Assembly: GCA_964448105.1 (NCBI GenBank)
Contig: CAYUVK010000027.1
Location: 1-50,138 of the forward strand
Length of the DNA: 50,138 nt
Source of the DNA: CAVQBP01 sp964448105
GTDB lineage: Bacteria; Bacteroidota; Ignavibacteria; Ignavibacteriales; Ignavibacteriaceae
Direction of reading: 5' to 3'
Part shown: piece by piece, positions 43,934 through 50,138 of the stretch
How positions within the stretch are numbered: position 1 is the stretch's first letter
How the letters are laid out: each line of letters starts with the position of its first letter
Notes under the pieces: generated by a model
The model's input: the letters and a program-made list of their open reading frames with translations, nothing else
What the model was told of the DNA's origin: nothing
The model's database searches: none
Program-made: the position numbers and the translations under genes

Positions 43934-44668
43934 TTATTTATTTAAAACCTGAAATAGTTCCTCTCCTTTTTCATATAGATTTTTTGCTCCATCTATAGGC
44001 GCTTCAAATAAATCATTTCCAATTGCTTGCATTGATTCATTAATAAATTCGTTTACGGGAATACCGCCGTGGGTTTGATTTTTATCTTTTCTTCTTTCAT
44101 ACCCAAGCTCGGTATCAACGGAAGGAGGAATAATTTCAAACACCTTTACAGATGTCTTCTTTAATTGATGCCGAAGCGATAATGTATATGAATGAATAGC
44201 TGCCTTAGTAGCACAATAAATCGGTACAAGAGCCAAAGGAACAAATGCTAATCCGGAAGAAATATTTATTATAGCTGATTCCTTTTTACTTTTAAGATGC
44301 TGAATAAAAAGCGAAACTAAATGTACCGGGGCGATTAAATTAGTTTCAAATTCGTTATTTAATTTATTTAAATCCAATTTATTAGATAAATCAGCAGGCA
44401 ATTGAATACCGGCGTTATTAATTAATACATTAACACCGGGAAATTTTTCTATTACCTGAACAGCCAATGATTTTCTTTGCTCAGCATTTGTAACATCACA
44501 AATTATTATATCTACATTTTTATACTTTTTTTTAATATCAACCAGCCGCTCTTCCCTTCTTCCGCAAATGATTACTTTATTATTTCTTTGAGAAAAATCT
44601 TCCGTAAAACCTTTCCCGATGCCTGATGTTCCGCCGGTTATTAGAATTGTATTTCCTGATAGTTCCAT
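43934..44668 (-). CDS. Short-chain dehydrogenase/reductase, DltE-like
   Basis: NAD(P)-dependent oxidoreductase of the classical SDR family. The cofactor motif TGGTSGIGKG is at residues 11-20. NNAG (about 87-90), the catalytic Ser in INISSGLAFVPLA (about 137) and YCATK (Tyr and Lys about 151-155) are all present. 244 aa is standard. Best resemblance is to the DltE-like subgroup that begins LSGNTILITGGTSGIG; the natural substrate is unknown. A 15-bp direct repeat lies 44-84 bp upstream of its start. Confidence 0.88.
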   Translation of the reverse strand: MELSGNTILITGGTSGIGKGFTEDFSQRNNKVIICGRREERLVDIKKKYKNVDIIICDVTNAEQRKSLAVQVIEKFPGVNVLINNAGIQLPADLSNKLDLNKLNNEFETNLIAPVHLVSLFIQHLKSKKESAIINISSGLAFVPLALVPIYCATKAAIHSYTLSLRHQLKKTSVKVFEIIPPSVDTELGYERRKDKNQTHGGIPVNEFINESMQAIGNDLFEAPIDGAKNLYEKGEELFQVLNK

Positions 44669-44711
44669 TTTTTAATTATAGTTTAATTATTAATTATAAC
44701 ATTTATTTTAA

Positions 44712-44752
44712 TACTTGAAATAATTTCAATCACATCTTACTTGAAATAATTT
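44712..44752. repeat. 15-bp direct repeat with palindrome upstream of the SDR gene
   Basis: TACTTGAAATAATTT occurs exactly at 44712-44726 and 44738-44752, with a period of 26 bp. The first copy extends into a perfect palindrome, TTGAAATAATTTCAA (44715-44729). Such repeats upstream of a gene are typical of repressor or activator binding sites, here probably for the SDR gene. Confidence 0.5.
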
Positions 44753-44770
44753 TCTTCTTTATAAAAGTAT

Positions 44771-45151
44771 TTAAAAAATTGTCGTAAAATGAATTACCTT
44801 ATTCTTTTTTATATTATATCCCTTCTCATCATATGGCTGAAGTTTTTCCAGCCACATCTCTTCCAATAATCTCAGATCGTCACTATAATCATAGTTCGGG
44901 TCTTCTTTTGGTTCGAGTAAATCAATAGTTTCAAATAAAAAATTTTTCTCTCCGTATTCAGTAAAAGCTTCTTGTAATTCTTTATTTATAAAAGGACCCA
45001 TTTCAAGCTGAAACTTAATACTATTCAGCTTTCCTTTTAAATTCTTACTCCTTCCGATAAATATTTATCTATCAATTAAATTTTTAATTTGAAATATACC
45101 CATCGGGATTATAGTTTGTTTATATTGCTTTTTTAATTCTTTTTGATTCAT
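44771..45151 (-). pseudogene. GIY-YIG nuclease family gene with one in-frame stop
   Basis: The reading frame from ATG 45151 runs to 44771 but is cut by a TAA (45067-45065) at codon 29. The protein would read MNQKELKKQYKQTIIPMGIF, then QIKNLIDR-stop-IFIGRSKNLK, then PFINKELQEAFTEYGEKNF and EDPNYDYSDDLRLLEEMWLE. The stop falls between the GIF and FIG motifs of the GIY-YIG active site, where relatives have a Lys codon (AAA to TAA is one change). The rest is well conserved, so the damage looks recent, or it is a sequencing error. A 76-aa product from ATG 45001 would lack the catalytic motifs. The family match is from recognition of the conserved sequence pattern. Confidence 0.7.
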
Positions 45152-45324
45152 AATAATTAATACTGTTTATAATATAATTACATTTATACTGTTATTTTTT
45201 GAAATCAATTTAGTAAAATTCTTATTTTTAGAAATTGTGTCCGGTAAAAATAAGTAATTACATTCATTAAAATTGAAAGATCTGAAAATAAACAAATCTG
45301 TTTCCATATTTCTTATGAATAAAA

Positions 45325-46107
45325 ATGAGTAATTCTTTGATTTTAGATATAAAAAATGCATCGTTACGATTCGATGGCTCTTACATTTTGAAAAATATTA
45401 ACTGGAAAATAAAACCGGGAGAAAATTGGGCTGTTATAGGACTTAACGGCTCAGGAAAGACATCACTTTTAAAAATGATTACCGGATATCTCTTCCCTTC
45501 CGAAGGGGAAATGACAGTGCTGGGTAAAAAATTTGGTCGAGTAGATTTAAGAGAATTACGAAAATCGATCGGCTGGGTAAGCTCATCATTGCAGGAAGCA
45601 CTTTATACTATGGATACCGTTGAAGAGATAATCCTAAGCGGCAAATTTGCCAGCATTGGTCTTTATGAAAAACCCCTGGAAGAAGATATAATAAAAGCTG
45701 CCGGTTTAATTGAACAATTTGAATTATCTGATTTTAAAGACAGAATGTACTACACATTATCTCAGGGAGAAAAACAGAAAGTAATAGTCGCACGGGCATT
45801 AATGTGTTCACCCGAGCTTTTAATTCTTGATGAACCATGTACCGGACTCGATATATTTGCCAGGGAAAATTTCCTTTCTCTAATTACACAAATAACTGAA
45901 ATTATAAATGCCCCAACGCTTTTATATGTATCGCATCACGTTGAAGAAATAGTGCCTGTGTTTCAATATACTTTACTTTTACAAAACGGAAAGATTCATT
46001 CAGCCGGAAGGACAAGGGATTTATTAACTGAATCAAATTTACGAAATTTTTACGGGAGAGAAATGAGGATTGATTGGGAAAATGGTCACCCACGAATAAA
46101 ATTGTGA
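45325..46107 (+). CDS. ABC transporter ATPase, orphan
   Basis: 260-aa ATP-binding cassette protein. Walker A is VIGLNGSGKTSLLKMITGY (about residues 37-55). The signature loop is LSQGEKQKVIVARAL instead of the usual LSGGQ. Walker B is SPELLILDEPCTGLDIFARE (about 168-187), and the switch His is in LLYVSHHVEEIVP. It resembles the YlmA/ModF-like subgroup, which often stands alone. No permease or binding protein is adjacent. It reads rightward between two broken leftward genes. The transported substrate, if any, is unknown. Confidence 0.88.
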   Translation: MSNSLILDIKNASLRFDGSYILKNINWKIKPGENWAVIGLNGSGKTSLLKMITGYLFPSEGEMTVLGKKFGRVDLRELRKSIGWVSSSLQEALYTMDTVEEIILSGKFASIGLYEKPLEEDIIKAAGLIEQFELSDFKDRMYYTLSQGEKQKVIVARALMCSPELLILDEPCTGLDIFARENFLSLITQITEIINAPTLLYVSHHVEEIVPVFQYTLLLQNGKIHSAGRTRDLLTESNLRNFYGREMRIDWENGHPRIKL

Positions 46108-46143
46108 AAATAAAATTAGGACCAAATTTTCCTTAGTATATAT

Positions 46144-46302
46144 TTAAAAGTTATTAAGCAGTTTATTATTTTTTTGGATAGAGCTTGATAAATTTTTTGC
46201 CCATGATTTATACTGTTCCATAATATTTTTTCATGCATTTTTATTATGAGAACGGGCAATAAAGCCATCCATTCCTTTGCCCTTATAAGCTTTCGTTTTC
46301 AT
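46144..46302 (-). pseudogene. Decayed N-terminal remnant of a class I SAM methyltransferase
   Basis: ATG 46302 opens MKTKAYKGKGMDGFIARSHN, then KNA, an in-frame TGA (46233-46231), then KNIMEQYKSWAKNLSSSIQK and a TAA at 46146-46144. The pattern MKTK-YKG-GM-GFIAR followed by an N-rich helix and QYKSWAK resembles the N terminus of a family of SAM-dependent methyltransferases that starts this way. Everything after about residue 50, including the glycine-rich SAM-binding loop, is missing. It begins 18 bp after the HAAS gene stop, so it was probably the third gene of that operon. The family is inferred from memory of its N terminus. Confidence 0.55.
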
Positions 46303-46319
46303 AATCTTTCACTTTTTAC

Positions 46320-47117
46320 TTAAATGATTTTCACATTCGTCAAATCTGCCTTATAACCTTTTAATAAGGCATAAGTTATTTTATCTATTTTTGCCCCGTC
46401 GAAAATAGTCCTCTTAACATTAGTCTTGAATGACACATTATTAAGAGTTGCATTTTTAAAAGATGCTCCCCTCAAACTTGAATAATCGAATACAGTCCCC
46501 TCTAACTGCATATTTTCAAAACTAATTCCTGATAATTCTGAATAGCTAAAGTTGGCATTATTGAGCGATGCATTTTCAAATTTTGCTCCTCTTAAACTGG
46601 ATTTTATAATTTTGCAAAATTCAAGGTTTGCAGAACTAAAGTTACAATTTTCGAGATCGCTGCTTCTAAAAAGTGAACTTTTCAAATTCGCATTCCCGAA
46701 ATTTACATTCTTTAGATCACTGCTTTTAAAGGTGCTCCCCGACAAATCAGAGTTGCTGAAATCCGAATTTTTAAAATCACTATAATTAAAGATTCCAGAT
46801 TTTAAATCAACCGAATTGAGCTTGGAATTAACCATACTGCTTTTTGATAAATTCCCGCTTCTTAGTATCGTTGGTTCATTGACTTTTTGATTTAGTTCTT
46901 TTGTCTTATCTGAAATGCTCTCAATAATTTCGGATATATCTTCTAAGGAATCGACTGTTTTTTGATAAGCCGAATCTTCATTAATTCCCTCCTTTAAAAG
47001 ATCATCAAATTTTTCCTGCATATTTGAAAGAAGTTCCTCTTTTAATTCTTTTATTATTTTTAAATCTTCATAAGGTTTAAAGATTTCATCGAGGTATTTT
47101 TTTATTTTCTTGTTCAT
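46320..47117 (-). CDS. HAAS-domain protein with pentapeptide repeats
   Basis: 265-aa protein with two parts. Residues 1-75 form an alpha-helical HAAS-like (permease prefix/DUF1700-type) domain: IKKYLDEIFKPYEDLKIIKE and SAYQKTVDSLEDISEIIESI. From about residue 85 to the end there is a run of pentapeptide repeats with the A/S-(D/N)-(L/F)-x-x pattern (NSDFSNSDLSGSTFKSSDLK, NANLKSSLFRSSDLEN), which fold as a right-handed quadrilateral helix. No membrane helix is present. It follows padR after 23 bp; PadR-HAAS pairing is a known arrangement in which the HAAS protein is thought to sense or act on a signal. Function unknown. Confidence 0.8.
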   Translation of the reverse strand: MNKKIKKYLDEIFKPYEDLKIIKELKEELLSNMQEKFDDLLKEGINEDSAYQKTVDSLEDISEIIESISDKTKELNQKVNEPTILRSGNLSKSSMVNSKLNSVDLKSGIFNYSDFKNSDFSNSDLSGSTFKSSDLKNVNFGNANLKSSLFRSSDLENCNFSSANLEFCKIIKSSLRGAKFENASLNNANFSYSELSGISFENMQLEGTVFDYSSLRGASFKNATLNNVSFKTNVKRTIFDGAKIDKITYALLKGYKADLTNVKII

Positions 47118-47140
47118 ACTGGTAATTATCTCCTTTTTAG

Positions 47141-47470
47141 TTAAATCAATTTATCAAGTAATTTTTTTATAGATTCCCAATTCTTTTTACTTTCAATATA
47201 CTTAGCCTTTCCTTTTCCCGTTATTTTATAATACCTTCTGCGGGCACCTTGTGTTTCATCTCCCCAGTAAGATTCTATCAGGTTATTCTGCTCCATTCTT
47301 TTAAGACTTGAGTACATTGAAGCTTCTTTCAATTCGTACTCACCGTTTGAAGATGTTGAAATAAGCTTACCTATTTCATAGCCATATTTTTCGCCATCCT
47401 TTAATAATTTCAATATGATTGTGTTTATGTGGCCTCTTATTAAATCAGAGGATATTCTTGAATCATCCAT
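47141..47470 (-). CDS. PadR-family transcriptional regulator
   Basis: 109-aa winged-helix repressor of the PadR family. The N terminus is ISSDLIRGHINTIILKLLKD, followed by the DNA-binding helix GEKYGYEIGKLISTSSNGEY and the wing around ARRRYYKITGKGK (about 82-94). It is the first gene of the leftward operon with the HAAS-pentapeptide gene and probably represses it. The ATG is supported by GGAG just upstream, and a good promoter lies at 47493-47521. Confidence 0.9.
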   Translation of the reverse strand: MDDSRISSDLIRGHINTIILKLLKDGEKYGYEIGKLISTSSNGEYELKEASMYSSLKRMEQNNLIESYWGDETQGARRRYYKITGKGKAKYIESKKNWESIKKLLDKLI

Positions 47471-47492
47471 AATTTCTCCAAAGAATTAATAC

Positions 47493-47521
47493 AATATATG
47501 TTATACTACTATGCCTATCAA
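47493..47521 (-). promoter_or_regulatory. Promoter of the padR operon
   Basis: Reading leftward: -35 TTGATA (47521-47516), a 17-bp spacer, -10 TATATT (47498-47493), about 22 bp before the padR ATG. The -10 region overlaps a near-palindrome (ACATATATTGT), which is a plausible PadR binding site. Confidence 0.6.
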
Positions 47522-47723
47522 GGTAATATAGCAGCCGATGTATATTTTCCTTTGTATAATTTTATTATTGTTAAATAACAAATGAATTTTAATGCTATAA
47601 AAAATATTACTAAAATTATTGGGAATTTTTATATGGAAAGTTATGTATATTAATCAGTTATATCGAACTGCTATTTTATTTATATCACTTAGAAAATAAA
47701 ATATAATTTTACTATAAAATATA

Positions 47724-48329
47724 TTATTTCAATCCAAGCCACAACTGATAAAATGCAAAACATGCAAGTGCAACTACCGATATGCCAAGCATGATTTTAA
47801 CTGCTTTAGGACCAAAATTTTTTGCAAAAGCAAAAAGAAAAATAATACCGGCAATGCCAATAATAAGTGTAGCATAAAAACTAATTATCAATGCAACACC
47901 ATTTATTGGTGCTTCTTTATATCCCCTTAAAAAAAGAGGACCCATTACAAGACTCCATCCGAGGTATGGATTTGGATTTAGAAAATTTACCAGAGCAGCT
48001 TTAAATAATGTTTGTTGATTTGTCCGGGATTCAGCTCTCTTTTGGGTATCATAATTTTTCCAGGTTTTAAATGTATCATAAACGAGGTAAAAAAGGAATA
48101 ATGCACCAGCAATGTGAAGAAACTGAATTAACCACGCTGGAACCTGGCTCAATAAAAATAATACTAAAATAATAATTGGAACATCACTAATAAGGGGGGA
48201 AAATGATGCCGGTAAAGTTCTACGCCATCCATTAGTAAAAGTCTGGGAAATAATATAAGTCTGCAGGGGCCCCGGCTGTGCTGCTGCAGCAAAGCCAAAT
48301 GTAAATCCCAAAATTAAATAGCTTAACAT
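47724..48329 (-). CDS. LysE-family exporter
   Basis: Inner-membrane efflux protein of the LysE/RhtB family, exporting amino acids or related small molecules. 201 aa with about six hydrophobic helices. The family's N-terminal signature is FGFAAAAQPGPLQTYIISQT, then GWRRTLPASFSPLISDVPII. The substrate cannot be predicted. It follows the VOC gene after 43 bp, so the three leftward genes from 49225 may be one operon. Confidence 0.9.
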   Translation of the reverse strand: MLSYLILGFTFGFAAAAQPGPLQTYIISQTFTNGWRRTLPASFSPLISDVPIIILVLFLLSQVPAWLIQFLHIAGALFLFYLVYDTFKTWKNYDTQKRAESRTNQQTLFKAALVNFLNPNPYLGWSLVMGPLFLRGYKEAPINGVALIISFYATLIIGIAGIIFLFAFAKNFGPKAVKIMLGISVVALACFAFYQLWLGLK

Positions 48330-48372
48330 ATTTGATTATAAAATTGAAAAATTAAAATACAAATATTTCAAT

Positions 48373-48801
48373 TTATTTAGTGGTTTTCCCCATATATAAT
48401 TTATCGAAAACAGAATCAATAGGTTCCCATAATTCTATTTTATTATTTTCAGGATCAAGAATATGAACAAACTTTCCATATTCATACTCCTCAATTTTAT
48501 CAAGAATTATTACCCCGTTACTCTCAAGTTCTTTAACCGGTTCCTCCAGGTTTTCAACTCTATAATTTATCATGAAATCTTTATTAGAAGGTTCAAAATA
48601 ATTTGTATCCTGCGGAAATGGACTCCATTGCAAGTATCCTTTTTTACCCGGTTTATCAGCCTGTATAAATTCAAAGAGAGAACCGTATTCATTTGTAACT
48701 AATCCTAAATTTTTTTGATACCATTCTTTAATTTTCCCTGGATCTTTACATTTAAAAAATACTCCCCCTAAACCTGCTACCTTTTTGTTTGTGTTGTTCA
48801 T
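48373..48801 (-). CDS. VOC-family (glyoxalase-fold) protein
   Basis: 142-aa protein with the vicinal oxygen chelate fold: LGGVFFKCKDPGKIKEWYQK near the start and the final FVHILDPENNKIELWEPI with its Glu metal ligand. Members include glyoxalases, dioxygenases and antibiotic-resistance proteins; the exact role is unknown. It lies 7 bp after the Cys-rich protein gene. Confidence 0.88.
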   Translation of the reverse strand: MNNTNKKVAGLGGVFFKCKDPGKIKEWYQKNLGLVTNEYGSLFEFIQADKPGKKGYLQWSPFPQDTNYFEPSNKDFMINYRVENLEEPVKELESNGVIILDKIEEYEYGKFVHILDPENNKIELWEPIDSVFDKLYMGKTTK

Positions 48802-48808
48802 ATTATAT

Positions 48809-49225
48809 TTATTGATTAATAGTTTTTGAAATTAAACTTGAACTTAGAGTTTTAGACAGACTATTTAGAAACGAACTTCCCTGCTTATTTAATTCCTTTT
48901 CTTTTTTATCGGTGCAATTGCAATCAATACAGCTCCAAAAATCTCTTCCGGTTTCATGCTTGCACGCTTTCCTAATGGCAGAATCTGTAATTTGGATTAA
49001 ATCAAAATATTCTTCCCAATAAGGTTTTTCTTCGGCTAGAGGAATATCACAAAAGCAGACTTCTATCCAAACTGCAAAATTATTCTCTATTAATCGTGCA
49101 TTCTTCATATTTCTTATATACTCACCTCCGGCAACAGAACCTTTTCCAAGTGTCCCGCTTTCAATTGATTCTTTGAGTTGTTCTCCCCTTCCCTTTTTTA
49201 ACTTTGCTTTAACATAATATCTCAT
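48809..49225 (-). CDS. Cys-rich conserved protein, unknown
   Basis: 138-aa protein beginning MRYYVKAKLKKGRGEQLKES. The centre carries a CFC pair and EEKPYWEEYF (VCFCDIPLAEEKPYWEEYF, about 61-79), then ACKHETGRDFWSCIDCNC (about 91-108), six or seven Cys in total, suggesting a metal site. Similar proteins with a CFC-(x)PLA motif occur in other bacteria, but no function is known to me. It is the first gene of a probable leftward operon with the VOC and LysE genes and is divergent from the DinB gene. Confidence 0.75.
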   Translation of the reverse strand: MRYYVKAKLKKGRGEQLKESIESGTLGKGSVAGGEYIRNMKNARLIENNFAVWIEVCFCDIPLAEEKPYWEEYFDLIQITDSAIRKACKHETGRDFWSCIDCNCTDKKEKELNKQGSSFLNSLSKTLSSSLISKTINQ

Positions 49226-49426
49226 AATATTTTATATCAATCTCTATTTCAAAAATATTTGTGAATAAAATAAAAATTATTTGCAAGAAAGAAAATGATT
49301 ATTTAATATTCCATCACAGAGAAATAGAGAATTTATTTTAAAATATTTCTATATTATCTAAGCTGTTCATCCTATTTAATCTTCGGCAGATTAATCAACT
49401 TTTCTTAAATAAACTTATTTAATCAT

Positions 49427-49912
49427 ATGAAAACCAAAACTTTGTCAAAAAACACTATCTTCTTCACAGATGTTTTAGAAGAAGCTTATTTTAGAAAAGC
49501 CTGGCATGGTCCTAATCTCCATAGTTCTTTAAAAGGTGTAACAGCCAATGATGCATTAAGAAGACCATCCAAAGGGAGACATAATATTTATGAAATTACT
49601 GTTCATACATCTTACTGGATTTATAGGGTGATGCAGAGAATTAGAAAAGATCCGGGTATAAAATTTCCGTTAAAAGGAACAAACTGGTTTGAAAGCCCAA
49701 ATACTCTATCCGGAGCTGAATGGATAAAGCAGAAAAAATTATTAAACAGCCTTCATGAAGAACTTTATAATTTGATCCCGGATTTAAATAAGGAATTACG
49801 AAATAAACCTGAAAATGAAAAGCAAAAAATAACGAGGTTATTAATTGGTATAGCTATGCATGATGTTTATCATGCCGGACAGATTCAGTTGATTAAAAAA
49901 TTGATTTCTTAG
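49427..49912 (+). CDS. DinB-family protein
   Basis: 161-aa protein of the DinB/YfiT four-helix-bundle superfamily, usually metal-binding, with members in thiol transfer (bacillithiol/mycothiol) and stress responses. Ligand histidines are in YEITVHTSYWIYRVMQRI (about 63-72) and AMHDVYHAGQIQLIKK (HDVYH, about 145-155). Length is normal. It reads rightward, against the general direction of this half. The pstS terminator lies just after its stop. The activity is unknown. Confidence 0.85.
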   Translation: MKTKTLSKNTIFFTDVLEEAYFRKAWHGPNLHSSLKGVTANDALRRPSKGRHNIYEITVHTSYWIYRVMQRIRKDPGIKFPLKGTNWFESPNTLSGAEWIKQKKLLNSLHEELYNLIPDLNKELRNKPENEKQKITRLLIGIAMHDVYHAGQIQLIKKLIS

Positions 49913-49915
49913 TAC

Positions 49916-49946
49916 AAAAAAAAAGGACACCTTTTGGGCGCCCTTT
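49916..49946 (-). terminator. Intrinsic terminator of pstS
   Basis: Reading leftward, AAAGGGCGCC (49946-49937) pairs with GGTGTCCTTT (49931-49922) over 10 bp using two G-U pairs, with a 5-base loop, and is followed by a T-run (49924-49916). The G-U pairs exist only in the leftward transcript, which shows the direction. It serves the pstS gene ending at 50008. Confidence 0.85.
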
Positions 49947-50007
49947 ATAGTCGAAGGAACGGGGTAGGAGAAGTATAACTAAATATATGAGGAAACTTTT
50001 TTTTCGA

Positions 50008-50138
50008 TTATTTAGTTGCTATTTGATCAATCTTCTTTTCATCTAATTTTACCACTTCCTTAGGTAGCGGAGCATAGTATAGCTCTTTTGCATATTTCTC
50101 ACCGTCGGTTAAGGCCCATTTTAAAAAATTTACAATTG
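50008..50138 (-). CDS. pstS: Phosphate ABC transporter substrate-binding protein, C-terminal end
   Basis: Partial gene cut off by the window edge; only the last 43 codons are present. The reading frame ends FLKWALTDGEKYAKELYYAP, then LPKEVVKLDEKKIDQIATK, a stop at 50008-50010. This is the typical PstS C terminus (FLxWAxxDGQKYAxxLxYAPLP). PstS is the periplasmic phosphate binder of the PstSCAB transporter. A terminator follows at 49916-49946. Confidence 0.85.
   Translation of the reverse strand, partial: IVNFLKWALTDGEKYAKELYYAPLPKEVVKLDEKKIDQIATK

Overview
This window looks like chromosomal DNA from an AT-rich Gram-negative bacterium of the Bacteroidota/Chlorobiota/Ignavibacteriota group, most likely an ignavibacterium. 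The clues are a giant subtilase with a type IX secretion (T9SS) C-terminal sorting domain, a Wzi-like capsule barrel, a DUF5916 outer-membrane protein, HPr kinase with no PTS genes beside it, and frequent TTG starts with weak ribosome binding sites. No rRNA, tRNA, CRISPR array, prophage or insertion sequence was seen.

The main discovery is a convincing dif site (chromosome-dimer resolution site of the Xer recombinases) at 28343-28370. It sits in the 147-bp gap between convergent genes. All 29 genes to its left (92-28301) read rightward. Of the 20 genes and gene remnants to its right, 17 read leftward. This is the pattern expected where two replication forks meet, so the window appears to span the replication terminus. 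A Xer-family tyrosine recombinase lies about 7.4 kb to the left.

Left half: ssb; a CNNM/CorC transporter, a small membrane protein, an MlaD-type MCE protein and acpS; a 63-aa membrane protein and an HNH endonuclease with no normal start codon; trpS (with an iron-sulfur Cys motif), scpA, scpB, an rluB-like gene, dacB and lysS in a tight run; a glycosyltransferase, Wzi-like protein, CtpA protease, DUF3108 protein, gamma carbonic anhydrase, metallo-hydrolase and ybeY in a second run; topA, xer, hpf and hprK in a third; a self-contained DUF2795 gene with its own strong promoter, structured leader and terminator; holB; thiolase plus 3-hydroxyacyl-CoA dehydrogenase; and a ClC channel.

Right half: a leftward operon purF - T9SS subtilase - pgsA - ftsY - small membrane protein, with the genes overlapping or nearly touching; a secreted beta-sandwich protein; a STAS protein; a tricorn-like S41 protease with a clear terminator; a rightward DUF5916 protein; and an accessory stretch (43.9-49.9 kb). 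The accessory stretch holds an SDR oxidoreductase, a GIY-YIG nuclease gene broken by one stop codon, an orphan ABC ATPase, a decayed methyltransferase remnant, a PadR/HAAS-pentapeptide pair, a LysE exporter, a VOC protein, a Cys-rich unknown and a DinB protein. The window ends in the 3' end of pstS with its terminator.

Most of the window is ordinary housekeeping. The parts worth a second look are the dif/terminus region, the DUF2795 unit, the HNH start, and the two broken genes beside the orphan ABC ATPase. All calls come from reading the sequence by eye; no database search was run.
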